In this document: in pieces, positions 1 to 9,656 of the stretch | Layout: each line of letters begins with the position of its first letter | Numbering within the stretch: the stretch's first letter is position 1 | From: DASUAS01 sp963750045 | Lineage (GTDB): Bacteria > Actinomycetota > Acidimicrobiia > IMCC26256 > DASPTH01 | Direction: 5' to 3' | DNA: 64,000 nucleotides | NCBI GenBank assembly: GCA_963750045.1 | Contig: CAVVPD010000009.1 | Coordinates: forward strand, 62,001 to 126,000 | Translations under genes and position numbers: made by a program | Notes under the pieces: generated by a model | The model's database searches: none | What the model was told of the DNA's origin: nothing | Seen by the model: only the letters and a program-made list of their open reading frames with translations

Positions 1-1360
1 GCGCCTCGAGCGCGGGCGGGGCGAGCACGTGGCGCGCGGTGACCAGCACGCGGAAGCCCGGCGCGTGGGCCTCGATCTGGTCTCGATGCGGTCTGCGAAC
101 GCCGCGGTCTCCGAATCGTCCCACGTGCCGCGGAGCACGCCAGCCGGCGTCACCGCGCGGATCGCAGGGGCACATGGGTGTAGGCCCACACGGTCTCGGT
201 GCCGGCCGGTGACCGGGTCGGGTCGGCCTTGTTCATCTGCCCGAGCAGCACGAACGGGCGGCGCCGGGATCTTGTCCATGCGCGAGGTCGGCCGCGATAC
301 TGCGTCGATCGAAGTCCATGTTCTCGCCGACGTGGACGGTGCCGGCACGCGACGCCGGTTCGGCGCGCCATGGGATCGGCCGCCGACAGTGCCCAGTCGA
401 CCTTGAACGTCGCCGTGTCGTACTCGGAAGCGGGTGAGATCGTCGACGAGGCGCGCCGGGAGGTGCTCCTCGCCCACGAGGGTGCGGTACAGGGCGGGTG
501 CGCCGACGTCGGCCAGCACGCCGCGGGCGCGTGCGATCGTCTCGCCGTCGTCGAGCTCGACCGCGACGGCGCGCCGGTCGCGCACGTCGACTCGGGCGAC
601 GCGTGCCGAGCACCGCACTCACCCCACCGTGCGCTTCGAGGCGACGGACGAGCGCGGCGGTCAGCTGCCCGGCGCCACCTTCGGGCACGGGCAACCCATA
701 CTGCTGGCCGAGGCTCGTGAGCATCCAACCGAGGAATCCGCTGGGCGGCACGTCGGGCCCGACGTCGCGTGCATGGCGTTGCCGGCGAGGAGGAGCGCGG
801 CGCCGTCGCCGGTGAACTGCTCACGGCCGAGGCGACGTACGGAGAGCAACGACTGCCGGGTGAAGTCGAGCAGGCCCCGCGGGCCGAGCGCGGCGGCGAG
901 GCGCAGGGGACCCTTCACCGGCGGGATCGGCGACGTCATCGACGTCGAGCAGTGGGTCGCTCATCCGTTCGAAGTCGGCGTAGAACGATCGCCACGCGCC
1001 TCCGTCGCCCGCGGCGAACGCCTCGAGCGACTTGGCGGTCTCGTCGACGTCGGTCGACAGCGCGGCGCAGCGACCGTCGGCGGTGGGGTGCGCGAGCACG
1101 AGCGGGGAGCGACGCCAGCGGAGTCCGTGCGCCTCGAGCTCGAGGGCGCGCATGACCGGCGACGCCACGCCGAGTGGGTAGAACGCGCTGAACACGTCGT
1201 GCACGAAGCCGGGATGGGTGAGCTCGGCGCTGCGGACGGCGCCACCGGGCTCGGGCTGTGCCTCCAGCACCAGGACCCGCCAGCCGGCGTCGGCGAGCAG
1301 ATTGGCCGCGACGAGCCCGTTGGGTCCGGCACCGACCACGACCGCGTCGACGTCGCTCAC
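1..1360 (-). CDS. NAD(P)/FAD-dependent oxidoreductase, phytoene dehydrogenase-like (frameshifted, C-terminus outside window)
   Basis: The GTG start at 1360 opens with the dinucleotide-binding motif VVVGAGPNGLVAANLL, a classic GxGxxG Rossmann fold, followed by VLEAQPEPGGAVRSAEL. Later pieces in other minus-strand frames (GFLGWMLTSLGQQYGLPVP, YDTATFKVDWALS, LLGQMNKADPTR, IEAHAPGFR) occur in the right order for the phytoene-desaturase-like family of about 500-530 residues (PYROXD2 type). The reading frame breaks near 925, 760 and several times between 600 and 200, so no continuous protein can be read. The family oxidises or isomerises carotenoid or other lipid substrates; the substrate here is unknown. 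About 60-80 C-terminal residues lie before the window. The density of frame breaks suggests poor sequence at a contig edge, but a true pseudogene cannot be excluded. Confidence 0.75.
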
Positions 1361-1421
1361 CGGTCGACCGTACCCCACCACTCGATGTGAGCCTTCCCCG
1401 AGGACCGGGCATGATCCTGCG

Positions 1422-2211
1422 GTGGCCGCCGCACCCGCGCTCGTGCTCTCGCACGTCGGTCTCGTCGAAGGCGGCACGACGGTGCTACACGACATCCACT
1501 GGACCGCGGGGTACGACGAACGGTGGGTGGTGCTCGGACCCAACGGCTCGGGCAAGACCTCGATCCTGCGGCTGCTGTCGTTCCAGCGCGCGCCCTCGTC
1601 GGGCACGGTCACGGTCCTGGGCGGAACCTACGGCGCGGTCGAGGTGCGGGTCGCGCGACGCCGCGTCGGCATGGCGAGCAGCGCGCTGCTCCAGCGCCTG
1701 CGCCCGACCCTCACCGCGGCCGAAGTGGTGGTCATGGGTCGCGACGCCGCGCTCGAGCCCTGGTGGGGGACGTACTCGGCCGAGGACTCCCTCCGGGCCG
1801 AGGCGTTGCTCGGGTTTGTCGGGTGTGGGGCGCACACACACCAGGAGATCGGCACCCTGTCGGAAGGGGAGCGGAAGCGGCTGTTCGTCGCGCGGCTGCT
1901 CATGGCGTCCCCCGAGCTGCTCCTGTTCGACGAGCCGTGCGCCGGGCTCGACCTCGGTGGCCGGGAGGCGCTGGTCGCGCTGCTCGGCGAGCTCGCCCGC
2001 GCCGGCGGCCGTCCACTCGTGTTGGTCACCCATCACCTGGAGGAGATCCCACCGGGAATCACCCACGCGCTGCTGCTCGCCGACGGTGCCGTCGTCGCCG
2101 CGGGCCCGATCGCGGCGACGCTCACGTCGGAGACGGTCTCGCACGCCTTCGGTGTCGCGGTGACCGTCGAGTCCGACGGGGAGCGGTACACGGCCCGCGT
2201 CGAGCCCTTGA
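1422..2211 (+). CDS. ABC transporter ATP-binding protein
   Basis: A soluble ABC ATPase of about 262 residues. Walker A is GPNGSGKTS at residues 39-47, the signature loop is LSEGERKR, Walker B is LLLFDEPCAGLD, and the switch histidine lies in LVTHHLEEI. The chosen start is GTG at 1422, which places LVLSHVGLVEGGTTVLHDI at the N-terminus. The frame has no stop where the family ends (after ERYTARVE, near 2204) and stays open far into the next gene. A single extra base near 2200 would restore a TGA at 2209-2211, so the end is inferred. The sequence resembles the stand-alone ABC ATPases (YlmA/ModF type) of actinobacteria. No permease gene is adjacent, so the transported substrate, or a non-transport role, is unknown. 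Confidence 0.8.
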
Positions 2212-2258
2212 TCGCGTCACCCCTCTGGATCTCTGCGAGTGATCGTATAGGTTTCGAC

Positions 2259-2279
2259 GTGCCCGTCCGTTTCGGGCAC
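2259..2279. terminator. Possible terminator hairpin after the ABC ATPase gene
   Basis: A perfect 7-bp stem, GTGCCCG pairing with CGGGCAC, encloses a 7-nt loop. There is no U tract, as is usual in GC-rich actinobacteria. The remaining bases up to the next start (2280-2442) show only short palindromes and no coding sequence. Confidence 0.4.
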
Positions 2280-2442
2280 TTGCGGACCTCCCCCCGATAC
2301 GCAGGGCGCGGAGGCGCGCCACTAGCGTTTCCCCCGGGAAGTTCCACCCGTGTAGTGCCCGGCGTGCGGACCTCTCCCAACCCCAACCGAATGCCTCTTC
2401 CGCACACACGTGGCGAGGCCCGAACCCAAAAAGGAACACCAC

Positions 2443-3039
2443 ATGCGCAAGCGAGTGATGCTGCTCGCAGCACCGCTTTGCGTCGTAGCGATCGCGGCGA
2501 GCGTTGCCGTCGCGGCTCCCTCCGACGCCGAGCATTCCAGTGGTCCGAAGCTCGAAAAGCTCCATGCGGAGCGGCCGATCGCCGCGTCCACTCGTACCGC
2601 CGACACCTCGACGGAGATCTCCATCTTCGAGGCCGAGGCGAAGTCGATTCAGCGTTATGTCCAGTTCCGGGCGGTCACGGAGTACCTGACGGCCAGGATG
2701 ATCCAGGACTACATCGCCGCACGGGCTGCGGAGGACGCCGCTCTGGCCAGTCAGAGGGTCCAGAGCTCCGTCTCCTCGAACACCAACCCCGGCGACTTCT
2801 TGTCGTGCGTGCGCAACCGTGAGAGCGGTGGCAATTACGGCATCTACAACTCGGGCGGGTCCGGTGCAGCTGGTGCCTACCAGTTCCTGCCCGGTACCTG
2901 GAACTCGATCGCCGCGTCGGCCGGACGCGGCGACCTCGTGGGGGTCGACCCCGCGCAGGCTTCTCCCGGCGACCAGGACGCGATGGCCCAGGCGCTGTAT
3001 GGCCAGCAGGGCGCAGCCCCGTGGGGCGGCGGTTGCTGA
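2443..3039 (+). CDS. Secreted transglycosylase-like (Rpf-like) protein
   Basis: A 198-residue exported protein. ATG at 2443 is preceded by AAGGA at 2430-2434 and begins a signal peptide (MRKRVMLLAAPLCVVAIAAS, then AAPSDA). A charged alpha-helical linker (about residues 40-105) leads to a C-terminal lysozyme-like domain starting FLSCVRNRESGGNYGIYN and continuing AAGAYQFLPGTWNSIA. The glutamate in RNRESGGNY corresponds to the catalytic acid of resuscitation-promoting-factor-like and related transglycosylases. Two cysteines (SCVRNRE and the C-terminal GGGC) are placed to form the disulfide seen in Rpf domains. The predicted role is cleavage of glycan strands in the cell wall. It is followed by a strong hairpin at 3086-3124. 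Confidence 0.85.
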   Translation: MRKRVMLLAAPLCVVAIAASVAVAAPSDAEHSSGPKLEKLHAERPIAASTRTADTSTEISIFEAEAKSIQRYVQFRAVTEYLTARMIQDYIAARAAEDAALASQRVQSSVSSNTNPGDFLSCVRNRESGGNYGIYNSGGSGAAGAYQFLPGTWNSIAASAGRGDLVGVDPAQASPGDQDAMAQALYGQQGAAPWGGGC

Positions 3040-3085
3040 CGCCATGACCTGACGCGGGCGGCTGCGGCCGTCCGGTGGTCGATCG

Positions 3086-3124
3086 TCGAGGCCCGGCTGC
3101 GCGCGAGCGCACGCCGGGCCTCGA
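3086..3124. terminator. Strong hairpin terminator after the Rpf-like gene
   Basis: A perfect 12-bp inverted repeat has arms TCGAGGCCCGGC (3086-3097) and GCCGGGCCTCGA (3113-3124) around a 15-nt loop. It sits 46 nt downstream of the stop codon. It lacks a T run, as actinobacterial terminators often do. Confidence 0.6.
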
Positions 3125-3130
3125 CGCGTC

Positions 3131-3206
3131 GGGCCGCATCCACGACCGCCGGGACTTTCAGACCTGCGGGCCGCATCCACGACCGCCGGGACTTTCAGAC
3201 CTGCGG
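3131..3206. repeat. 37-bp direct tandem repeat, two copies
   Basis: Two identical 37-bp units (3131-3167 and 3168-3204) lie head to tail, with the first two bases of a third copy. Each contains CCGCATCCACGACC followed by GGGACTTTCAGACC. The second copy ends 18 nt before the ATG of the ABC1 kinase gene, so the repeat lies in its promoter region. The GGGACTTTCAGACC core is an imperfect palindrome that loosely resembles DosR/DevR-type boxes. Confidence 0.9.
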
Positions 3207-3223
3207 TTAGCGTTGTCCCGGCC

Positions 3224-4850
3224 ATGACCGTGCCCGAGCCGTCCGACGACCCGTCACCCGACCTCGCGTTCGGAGCGTTCAGCGACCACGGACCATGGGT
3301 CCTCGATCCCGAGCACATCCCGTGGCAGTGGGACATCGACCGGATCCGGCGGGGCACCCGGCGCGAGGTGCCCCGCCTGCTCGCGCCGGGCCGCCTCCCC
3401 CCGCTCGGCCGCCTCGTGCGCACCGTTGCCGAGATCGGGAGCGCGCTCGTCGGCTGGCTCGCGCTCGAATGGCGACGCCCGTCGTCGCGAACCGGCATCT
3501 CCCGGCGCCTCCGTCGGGCGTTCGAGCACCTCGGATCGAGCTACGTGAAGCTGGGTCAGATCATCTCCGGCGGCGAGGGCCTCTTCCCCGACGAGCTGGT
3601 CACCGAGTTCAAGCTGCTGCGCGACCAGGTGCCCCCGGAGCCGTTCGCCGACGTGCGGGCCGTCATCGAGATCGATCTCGGCGGCTCCCTGGCCGAGCTC
3701 TTCGAGTGGTTCGACGAGACCCCGATCGCCGCGGCGTCGATCGCCCAGGTGCACGCCGCCGCGCCTGCACACCGGCGAGGACGTCGTCGTGAAGGTGCAG
3801 CGGCCCCGGGTCGCACAGCTGTTCCGTGACGACATCGCCGCACTCTCGTGGCTGGCCCCGCGGCTGATCGGGCGGATCCCGGTGGCCGCGCTGGCCAACC
3901 CGCCGGCCCTCGTCGAGCTCTTCGCGGAGACCGTCATCGAGGAGCTCGACTTCCGCCTCGAAGCCCAGAACATGCTCGACATCGCCGGCGTGCTCGCGCA
4001 GACGAACCAGCGCGGGATCATCGTCCCGCGCCCGCACCCCACCCTCGTCAGCCGGCGCGTGCTGGTGATGGAGCGTCTCGACGGCTTCGCCTTCGACGAC
4101 GTGGAATCGATGCACGCAGCCGGGATCGACACCCACGCGTTGTTGCAGGCCGGGCTCATCGCATCGCTCGAGGGCGCGATGATCTACGGCGTGTTCCACG
4201 GCGATCTCCACGGCGGGAACCTCGTCGTGCAGCCCGACGGCCGCACCGCGCTGTTCGACTTCGGGATGACCGGTCGCCTCTCGGAGCCGCAGCGGCTCGC
4301 GTTCCTCCGGCTCCTGATGTTCGGCACCACGGGTGACCAGCGCGGACAACTCGCGGCGTTCCGCGACCTCGGCGCGTTCCCGCCCGACGTCGATCTCGAT
4401 GCGCTGGCGCGCGACCTCGACCTCGACGGTCCGGTGAAGGATCCCACCCAGATGTCGGCGGACGATCTCATGCTCGAGATGCGGGAGGTCACGAAGAAGC
4501 TGCTCGGATACGGCGCCCGCGTGCCGAAGGAGCTCATGCTCTTCGTGAAGAACACGATGTTCCTGAACAGCGCGACAGCGATCCTGGCGCCCGATCTTGA
4601 CATGCTCCAGCAGATGATGAGCATCTACATGTACTTTGCGGAGACCCACGGCGATCGCATCCTCCGTGAGGTCGGCATCGACGCGAGCCAGGTCGGGCCC
4701 GACACCGACGCGATGAAGGCGGCGTTCCTCGTCGATTCCGACGTCGACACGCTCACCTTCCGTGAGCTCCAGGCCCGGCGCGACGAGGTGCGCCTCAAGT
4801 TGCAGCGCCAGCGGCAGCGACGCAAGCGGCGCGGCCGCCAGGACGGGTAA
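3224..4850 (+). CDS. ABC1 (AarF/UbiB) family atypical kinase, one frameshift
   Basis: The reading frame breaks near 3763. Read through one extra base, it gives about 541 residues, normal for the family. The N-terminal half carries the KxGQ-type motif (SSYVKLGQIISGGEGLFPDEL) and the alanine-rich loop AAASIAQVHAA that replaces the usual glycine-rich loop. The second half has the ATP lysine in VVVKVQRP, then HGDLHGGN and FDFGMTG, the catalytic and metal-binding loops. Members act as ATPases supporting isoprenoid lipid or quinone metabolism; the substrate here is not known. ATG at 3224 follows the 37-bp tandem repeat. The frame error lies in a GCC/GCG run and is most simply a sequencing insertion. 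Confidence 0.88.
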
Positions 4851-4863
4851 CGAGGTCGGAACC

Positions 4864-5871
4864 GTGCCCGAGCTGCCGCAGATGCAGGCGTTGGCCGAAC
4901 GGCTCGACGCCGTCTTCACCGGGGCGGTCCTCGACGGCATCGAGCCCCTCGGGTTCTCGGCGCTGAAGACGGTCACGCCCGCGCCCGAGGCGCTGATCGG
5001 TCACCCGCTGCTCGGCGTGTCCCGGCGTGCCAAGTATCTCGTCCTCGACTTCGGAGCGCCCGGGCGGCTCCTGCTCCACCTCTCTCAGGCCGGACGGCTC
5101 CACCTGGAGGACCCGCCGAAGAGGACCAGGGCGAAGGGTTCCGTCGTGCGCCTGCGGTTCACCGGTGGGCCCGCCGTGCTGGTGCGTGAGTACGGCACCG
5201 AGCGCAAGGCGGCGTGGTGGGTGCTGGCGCCGGGTGACGACGGTCCGCTCGAGCGACTCGGTCCCGAGCCCGACTCGGGCGAGTTCGCCGAGCTCGTCCT
5301 GCACGGCGACGACCGCCGGCGGGTGCACACGCTGCTGCGCGATCAGCGCACTGTTTCCGGTGTCGGTCGAGGCTACGCGGACGACGCGCTCTGGCGCGCG
5401 GAGCTGTCACCGTACGCATCGCTCGCGTCGCTCGACGGGGAAGCTCGTGTCCGCCTGCTCGACGCGGTCCGCGCCGTCATGCACGACGGCCTGGAGCACG
5501 AACGCACGCGCACCGGCGGCCTGTCAGAGCCCAAGCTCGGTGAGCACTTCGAGGTGCACACGCGTTCCGGTACTCCCTGTCCCCGGTGCGAGGAGACCTT
5601 GCGGCGCGTGAGCTACGAGAGTCACGAGGTCACCTACTGCCCGCACTGCCAGACCGGCGGCAAGGTGCTCGCCGATCGACGCATGTCGCGCCTCGTCAAG
5701 TCGTCGCGCCCGCCTGATCCGAGAACCGGCTCGTCCGACGTTGCTCGTCGACGAGGTGGGCGGGAGCCGTGGTGGGTGAACCCGCGTCGAACGGCGGCTG
5801 CGGGTCGTACTCGATCGACAGCTGGATGGCTTGCGCGACGTCGTCGCCCGCGAGCGCGGCGGCGAGCGTGA
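4864..5871 (+). CDS. Formamidopyrimidine-DNA glycosylase / endonuclease VIII family (Fpg/Nei)
   Basis: GTG at 4864 encodes V-P-E-L-P, so the catalytic proline 2 and glutamate 3 of the Fpg/Nei family are in place. The body contains the conserved helix-two-turn-helix region (RTVSGVGRGYADDALWRAELSP) and a C-terminal zinc finger with two CxxC pairs (CPRCEETLRRVSYESHEVTYCPHC). It would excise oxidised bases and nick the DNA. The family normally ends just after GKVLADRRMSRLVK (near 5700). Here the frame runs on for about 57 arginine-rich residues that are antisense to the next gene, so an indel near the true stop is likely and the genuine end is probably close to 5700-5720. It starts 13 nt after the ABC1 kinase stop, so the two genes may be co-transcribed. 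Confidence 0.85.
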   Translation: MPELPQMQALAERLDAVFTGAVLDGIEPLGFSALKTVTPAPEALIGHPLLGVSRRAKYLVLDFGAPGRLLLHLSQAGRLHLEDPPKRTRAKGSVVRLRFTGGPAVLVREYGTERKAAWWVLAPGDDGPLERLGPEPDSGEFAELVLHGDDRRRVHTLLRDQRTVSGVGRGYADDALWRAELSPYASLASLDGEARVRLLDAVRAVMHDGLEHERTRTGGLSEPKLGEHFEVHTRSGTPCPRCEETLRRVSYESHEVTYCPHCQTGGKVLADRRMSRLVKSSRPPDPRTGSSDVARRRGGREPWWVNPRRTAAAGRTRSTAGWLARRRRPRARRRA

Positions 5872-6353
5872 GGCCCATGTCGATCCCCGACGACACGCCC
5901 GCGGCCGTGATGAACTTCCCCGAGTGCACCACACGCTCGGGGACGGGGATCGCCCCCAGCCAGCGCGAGCTCGTCCGTGCCGGTCCAGTGCGTGGTGGCG
6001 CGCACGCCGTCGAGCAGACCGGCGGCGGCGAGCACGAGCGAGCCGGTGCACACCGAGGTCGTGAAGCGCGTGGTCTCGTGCACGCTCCGCAACCAGGCGA
6101 GGACCTGCTCGTCGGCGCGCACCTGCAGCTCGCCGTGGCCGCCCGGAACCAGCACGAGCTCCGGCGTCGAGATCTCGGCGATGGTGCGGTCGGCGACGAG
6201 TCCCAGCATCCCGTTGTCGCTGCGCTTGACGCCCGCCTCTGTCGCCACGAACACCACGTCGATCCCGGGCACCCGGCTCAGCACCTCGTAGGGGCCGACG
6301 GCGTCGAGCGCGGTGAGGCCGTCGAAGATCAGGATCGCCAGCTGCGTGCCCAT
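5696..6353 (-). CDS. DJ-1/PfpI (GlxA-like) family protein, one frameshift
   Basis: The protein starts MGTQLAILIFDGLTALDAVGPYEVL at 6353 and has the nucleophile-elbow cysteine in TSVCTGSLVLAAAGLLDG, with the conserved glutamate in PYEVL. After the AT-HWTG segment the frame changes near 5970, and the family continues as VVHSGKFITAAGVSSGIDMGL to the stop at 5696. One extra base explains this. Read through, it is about 218 residues, the usual size for isonitrile hydratase or ThiJ-like members. The family covers several chemistries, so the substrate is not assigned. The gene converges on the Fpg gene and overlaps its extended tail. Confidence 0.85.
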
Positions 6354-6446
6354 GGCGTACGACCGTAACCCCCGCCCGCGGCCGAGCATGTGGCGATTTC
6401 GTGGTGCCGACGACACCGGATCGACACCTGCTGGCGGGGTCGCGGG

Positions 6447-6953
6447 TCACCAGCCTCGGGAGCCGGGGCCGCCCTTGAACGGCCCGACGACGTGCGAGGT
6501 GATCCAGCCGCCGTAGAACGCACCGGGTTGCGGAACCACGAGCTCGCCGTCGACGAAGCAGGCGTCCATGCGCCCCGCGTAGAAGGCGACGTGGTCCTTG
6601 ATCACGGCGAACGCCGGGCTGGGTGATTCGTACGCCCACGCGGCGTCTGGCTCGACGCGCGTGCCCGCGCGCACGGTGAAGTAGTGGGCACGGCCCTTCC
6701 ACTCGCAGAACGAGCCGCTCGCGCCTCGCTCGAGCGTGCCGGGCACGATGTCGCCGGGAGGGAGGTAGTAATTCGGCGGGTGGCTCGTCTCCAGCACCCG
6801 GAACGCGTGCGCCGTCTCGGCGACGACGATGCCCGCGAGCACCACGGTGATCCGCGCACCGACCGGTTCCACCCGCGGCGGTCGGGGGTAGTCCCACGCC
6901 GACTCCTGGCCCGGTCCGGTGGGGTCGGGCTCCGGACGGGTGGAGAATCGCAC
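6447..6953 (-). CDS. DUF427 domain-containing protein
   Basis: A 168-residue protein with the compact beta-rich DUF427 core: VEPVGARITVVLAGIVVAET, then SHPPNYYLPPGDI and CEWKGRAHYF. The core is followed by a second related half that ends FYGGWITSHVVGPFKG. The tryptophan-containing CEWKG and PPxYYxP motifs are the family hallmarks. The function is not established. There is no signal peptide or membrane segment, so it is cytoplasmic. It lies 30 nt downstream of the secreted protein gene on the same strand and could be co-transcribed with it. Confidence 0.85.
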   Translation of the reverse strand: MRFSTRPEPDPTGPGQESAWDYPRPPRVEPVGARITVVLAGIVVAETAHAFRVLETSHPPNYYLPPGDIVPGTLERGASGSFCEWKGRAHYFTVRAGTRVEPDAAWAYESPSPAFAVIKDHVAFYAGRMDACFVDGELVVPQPGAFYGGWITSHVVGPFKGGPGSRGW

Positions 6954-6983
6954 CCCGCGAGCCTACGAGCTGCTCGGCGCCGG

Positions 6984-7925
6984 CTACGTGTGCAGCGACT
7001 CGCCCGTGTCCACCACTTCGAACGCGCTTCCGGGCACGGTCTTCAACTGGTTCAGGTCGGTGTCGTCCCAGCGGGGGTCGGACGCCCCGCTGATGAACCA
7101 GTTGCTGCCGTTGTCGGCGACGATCATCCCGTACTTGCGGAGCGCGTCGAGCACCACGCGTGCCTGACCGTGGTAGCGGGAGACGTCGAACCCGGCCTCG
7201 AGCCGTAGCCGCAGCCCCATCGGTGGCAGGTCGGGGTCGGTGCTCGACGACGCGAAGTGCGTGGCCGGGTGGAGGTACGCCCGTTGGGTCCGCGACACGG
7301 TGAAGCGAAGCGCGTGGTCGATGTGTCCGGCCGCCACCTCGTCGTAGCGGACGAGGCCAGGGAAGACGGGGAGCCCGGCGGCATCGGCTGACGTCCACCC
7401 CTCCGGTCGCAGCGCGTTCGACCTGAGGTCGAACACCGCGCCGGAGTCGGCCTGCCACCGGGCCGTGCCCGCCGACGCCGCGAACAGCTCGTAGAGCTTG
7501 CAGTGGTCGCGGTCGACCGCGATCACGTGACGGTCGCCCCCGCCTTCGATCGGTGCGGTGAGCGGGATCGGGTACGGGCCCGGGTCGCTCTCGTCGCCGT
7601 AGGCCGAGAAGTCGACGGGCACGAGGGCCTGGGTGCCGGGCACCGTGATGTAGGGGATGCCGTACGCACCGCTGCCACCGAAGTCGGCGTGCAGCTTCTG
7701 GTTGCCGCCGAGCCCGGTGATCGCGCCGACGTAGTGCGCCGAGTTCGGGTCCGCCGGCAGGCTCGAGACCTCGCGGTTCCAGGGGTTGTCGGACGGGAAC
7801 ACCTGACAACTGCCGAGCGGGCCGTTCGCGGTGGTGGTCGGGGTCGGCGGCGGGGTGGGCGGCAGGCACACGACGAGGAGCCCCGACGCCGCGAGGAGCA
7901 GCACGATCACGGATCCCCGGCGCAT
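6984..7925 (-). CDS. Secreted protein of unknown function
   Basis: The 313-residue product begins MRRGSVIVLLLAASGLLVVC, a signal peptide whose Cys20 could be a lipid-attachment site, although the preceding residue is valine. A Pro/Thr-rich linker (PPTPPPTPTTT) follows. The mature part holds motifs such as CQVFPSDNPWN, HVIAVDRDHCKLYELF and KYGMIVADNGSNWF, which I associate with a recurrent but uncharacterised family of secreted proteins from soil bacteria. Three paired cysteines and the abundance of Asp, Asn and Trp suggest an extracytoplasmic beta-rich domain. No catalytic motif is recognised. It is divergent from lgt, the lipoprotein-processing gene, 75 nt away. Confidence 0.7.
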   Translation of the reverse strand: MRRGSVIVLLLAASGLLVVCLPPTPPPTPTTTANGPLGSCQVFPSDNPWNREVSSLPADPNSAHYVGAITGLGGNQKLHADFGGSGAYGIPYITVPGTQALVPVDFSAYGDESDPGPYPIPLTAPIEGGGDRHVIAVDRDHCKLYELFAASAGTARWQADSGAVFDLRSNALRPEGWTSADAAGLPVFPGLVRYDEVAAGHIDHALRFTVSRTQRAYLHPATHFASSSTDPDLPPMGLRLRLEAGFDVSRYHGQARVVLDALRKYGMIVADNGSNWFISGASDPRWDDTDLNQLKTVPGSAFEVVDTGESLHT

Positions 7926-8000
7926 GCGACGCTATCGGCATCGCGGTGGGGAATCCTTGAACGGCCGGTCGCCACACCGGGCGCACCTACGATGACCTCG

Positions 8001-8849
8001 ATGCACACGCTGCTCGGGTCGATCCCCAGCCCGTCGAGCGGGAACCTCGGACCGTTCCACATGTACGGAGTCGTGCTGGCCGTCGCGGTGCTCGTGGCGG
8101 TGTGGTTCGCCGAGCACCGCTGGCGTCGGCGCGGCTACCCGCGTGACGGCATCTACGACATCTCCTTCTGGGTCGTGATCTGGGGCGTGGTCGGCGCGCG
8201 CGCCTACCACGTCATCACCGACTACCAGCTGTTCGAGAACGACCCGTTCCGGGCTTTCCAGATCTGGCGAGGCGGCCTCGGGATCTGGGGGGCGGTGATC
8301 GGTGGTGGGATCGCGGTGATCGTCACGGCTCGTCGCCGACATCTGCCGACGCTCGCGGTGATGGACTGCATGGCTCCGGCCATCGTGCTCGCGCAGGGCA
8401 TCGGTCGGTGGGGGAATTACTTCAACCAGGAGTTGTTCGGGAAGCCGACGACCCTGCCGTGGGCCCTCGAGATCTCGCTTCCTCACCGGCCGGCGGGCTA
8501 CGAGCTGTACCGCACGTTCCAGCCGACCTTCCTCTACGAGTCGTTGGCCTGCTTCGCGATCGTGGGGATCCTCCTGCTCACGGAGAAGCGCGCGACCCCC
8601 AAGCTGGGGCAGACCTTCGCCCTCTACGTGGTCCTCTACACCTTCGCCCGGTTCTGGTTCGAGAACATGCGCATCGATCCCGCCCACCACATCGGCGGCC
8701 TCAGGCTGAACGCCTGGGTGTCGATCGCGGTGTGTCTCCTCGGCATCGCCTGGTTCGTGTGGTTGGGCCGCCACGAGCCGCCGCAACGTCGCCCCGGGCA
8801 CCCGCCCGACGACGCGAAGTCGGTCGGCGCGACCGGCGATGTGCCCTAG
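8001..8849 (+). CDS. lgt: Prolipoprotein diacylglyceryl transferase
   Basis: A 282-residue integral membrane enzyme that transfers diacylglycerol from phosphatidylglycerol to the lipobox cysteine of prolipoproteins. The Lgt signature GRWGNYFNQELFG is intact, and the HMYGVVLAVAV segment and the arginine in WRGGLGIWG match the family. There are about seven hydrophobic segments. Two ATGs are possible, 7992 and 8001. A -10-like TACGAT at 7988-7993 lies 7 nt before 8001, which would make a leaderless transcript and favours the second. It is followed 36 nt later by an ABC exporter pair. Confidence 0.95.
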   Translation: MHTLLGSIPSPSSGNLGPFHMYGVVLAVAVLVAVWFAEHRWRRRGYPRDGIYDISFWVVIWGVVGARAYHVITDYQLFENDPFRAFQIWRGGLGIWGAVIGGGIAVIVTARRRHLPTLAVMDCMAPAIVLAQGIGRWGNYFNQELFGKPTTLPWALEISLPHRPAGYELYRTFQPTFLYESLACFAIVGILLLTEKRATPKLGQTFALYVVLYTFARFWFENMRIDPAHHIGGLRLNAWVSIAVCLLGIAWFVWLGRHEPPQRRPGHPPDDAKSVGATGDVP

Positions 8850-8885
8850 GGTGTCGGAACCCGTTTCCCCCGACGGAGAGCCCCG

Positions 8886-9638
<753 letters not shown>

Positions 9639-9656
9639 CCGGATGTCCGCCTGAAC

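Noticed and set aside
2212..2442. Possible c-di-AMP (ydaO-type) riboswitch upstream of the Rpf-like gene
   Set aside because: Rpf genes in actinobacteria often have one, and several small palindromes are present, but I could not find the conserved core or the 3' GCTAACCTCG-like segment.
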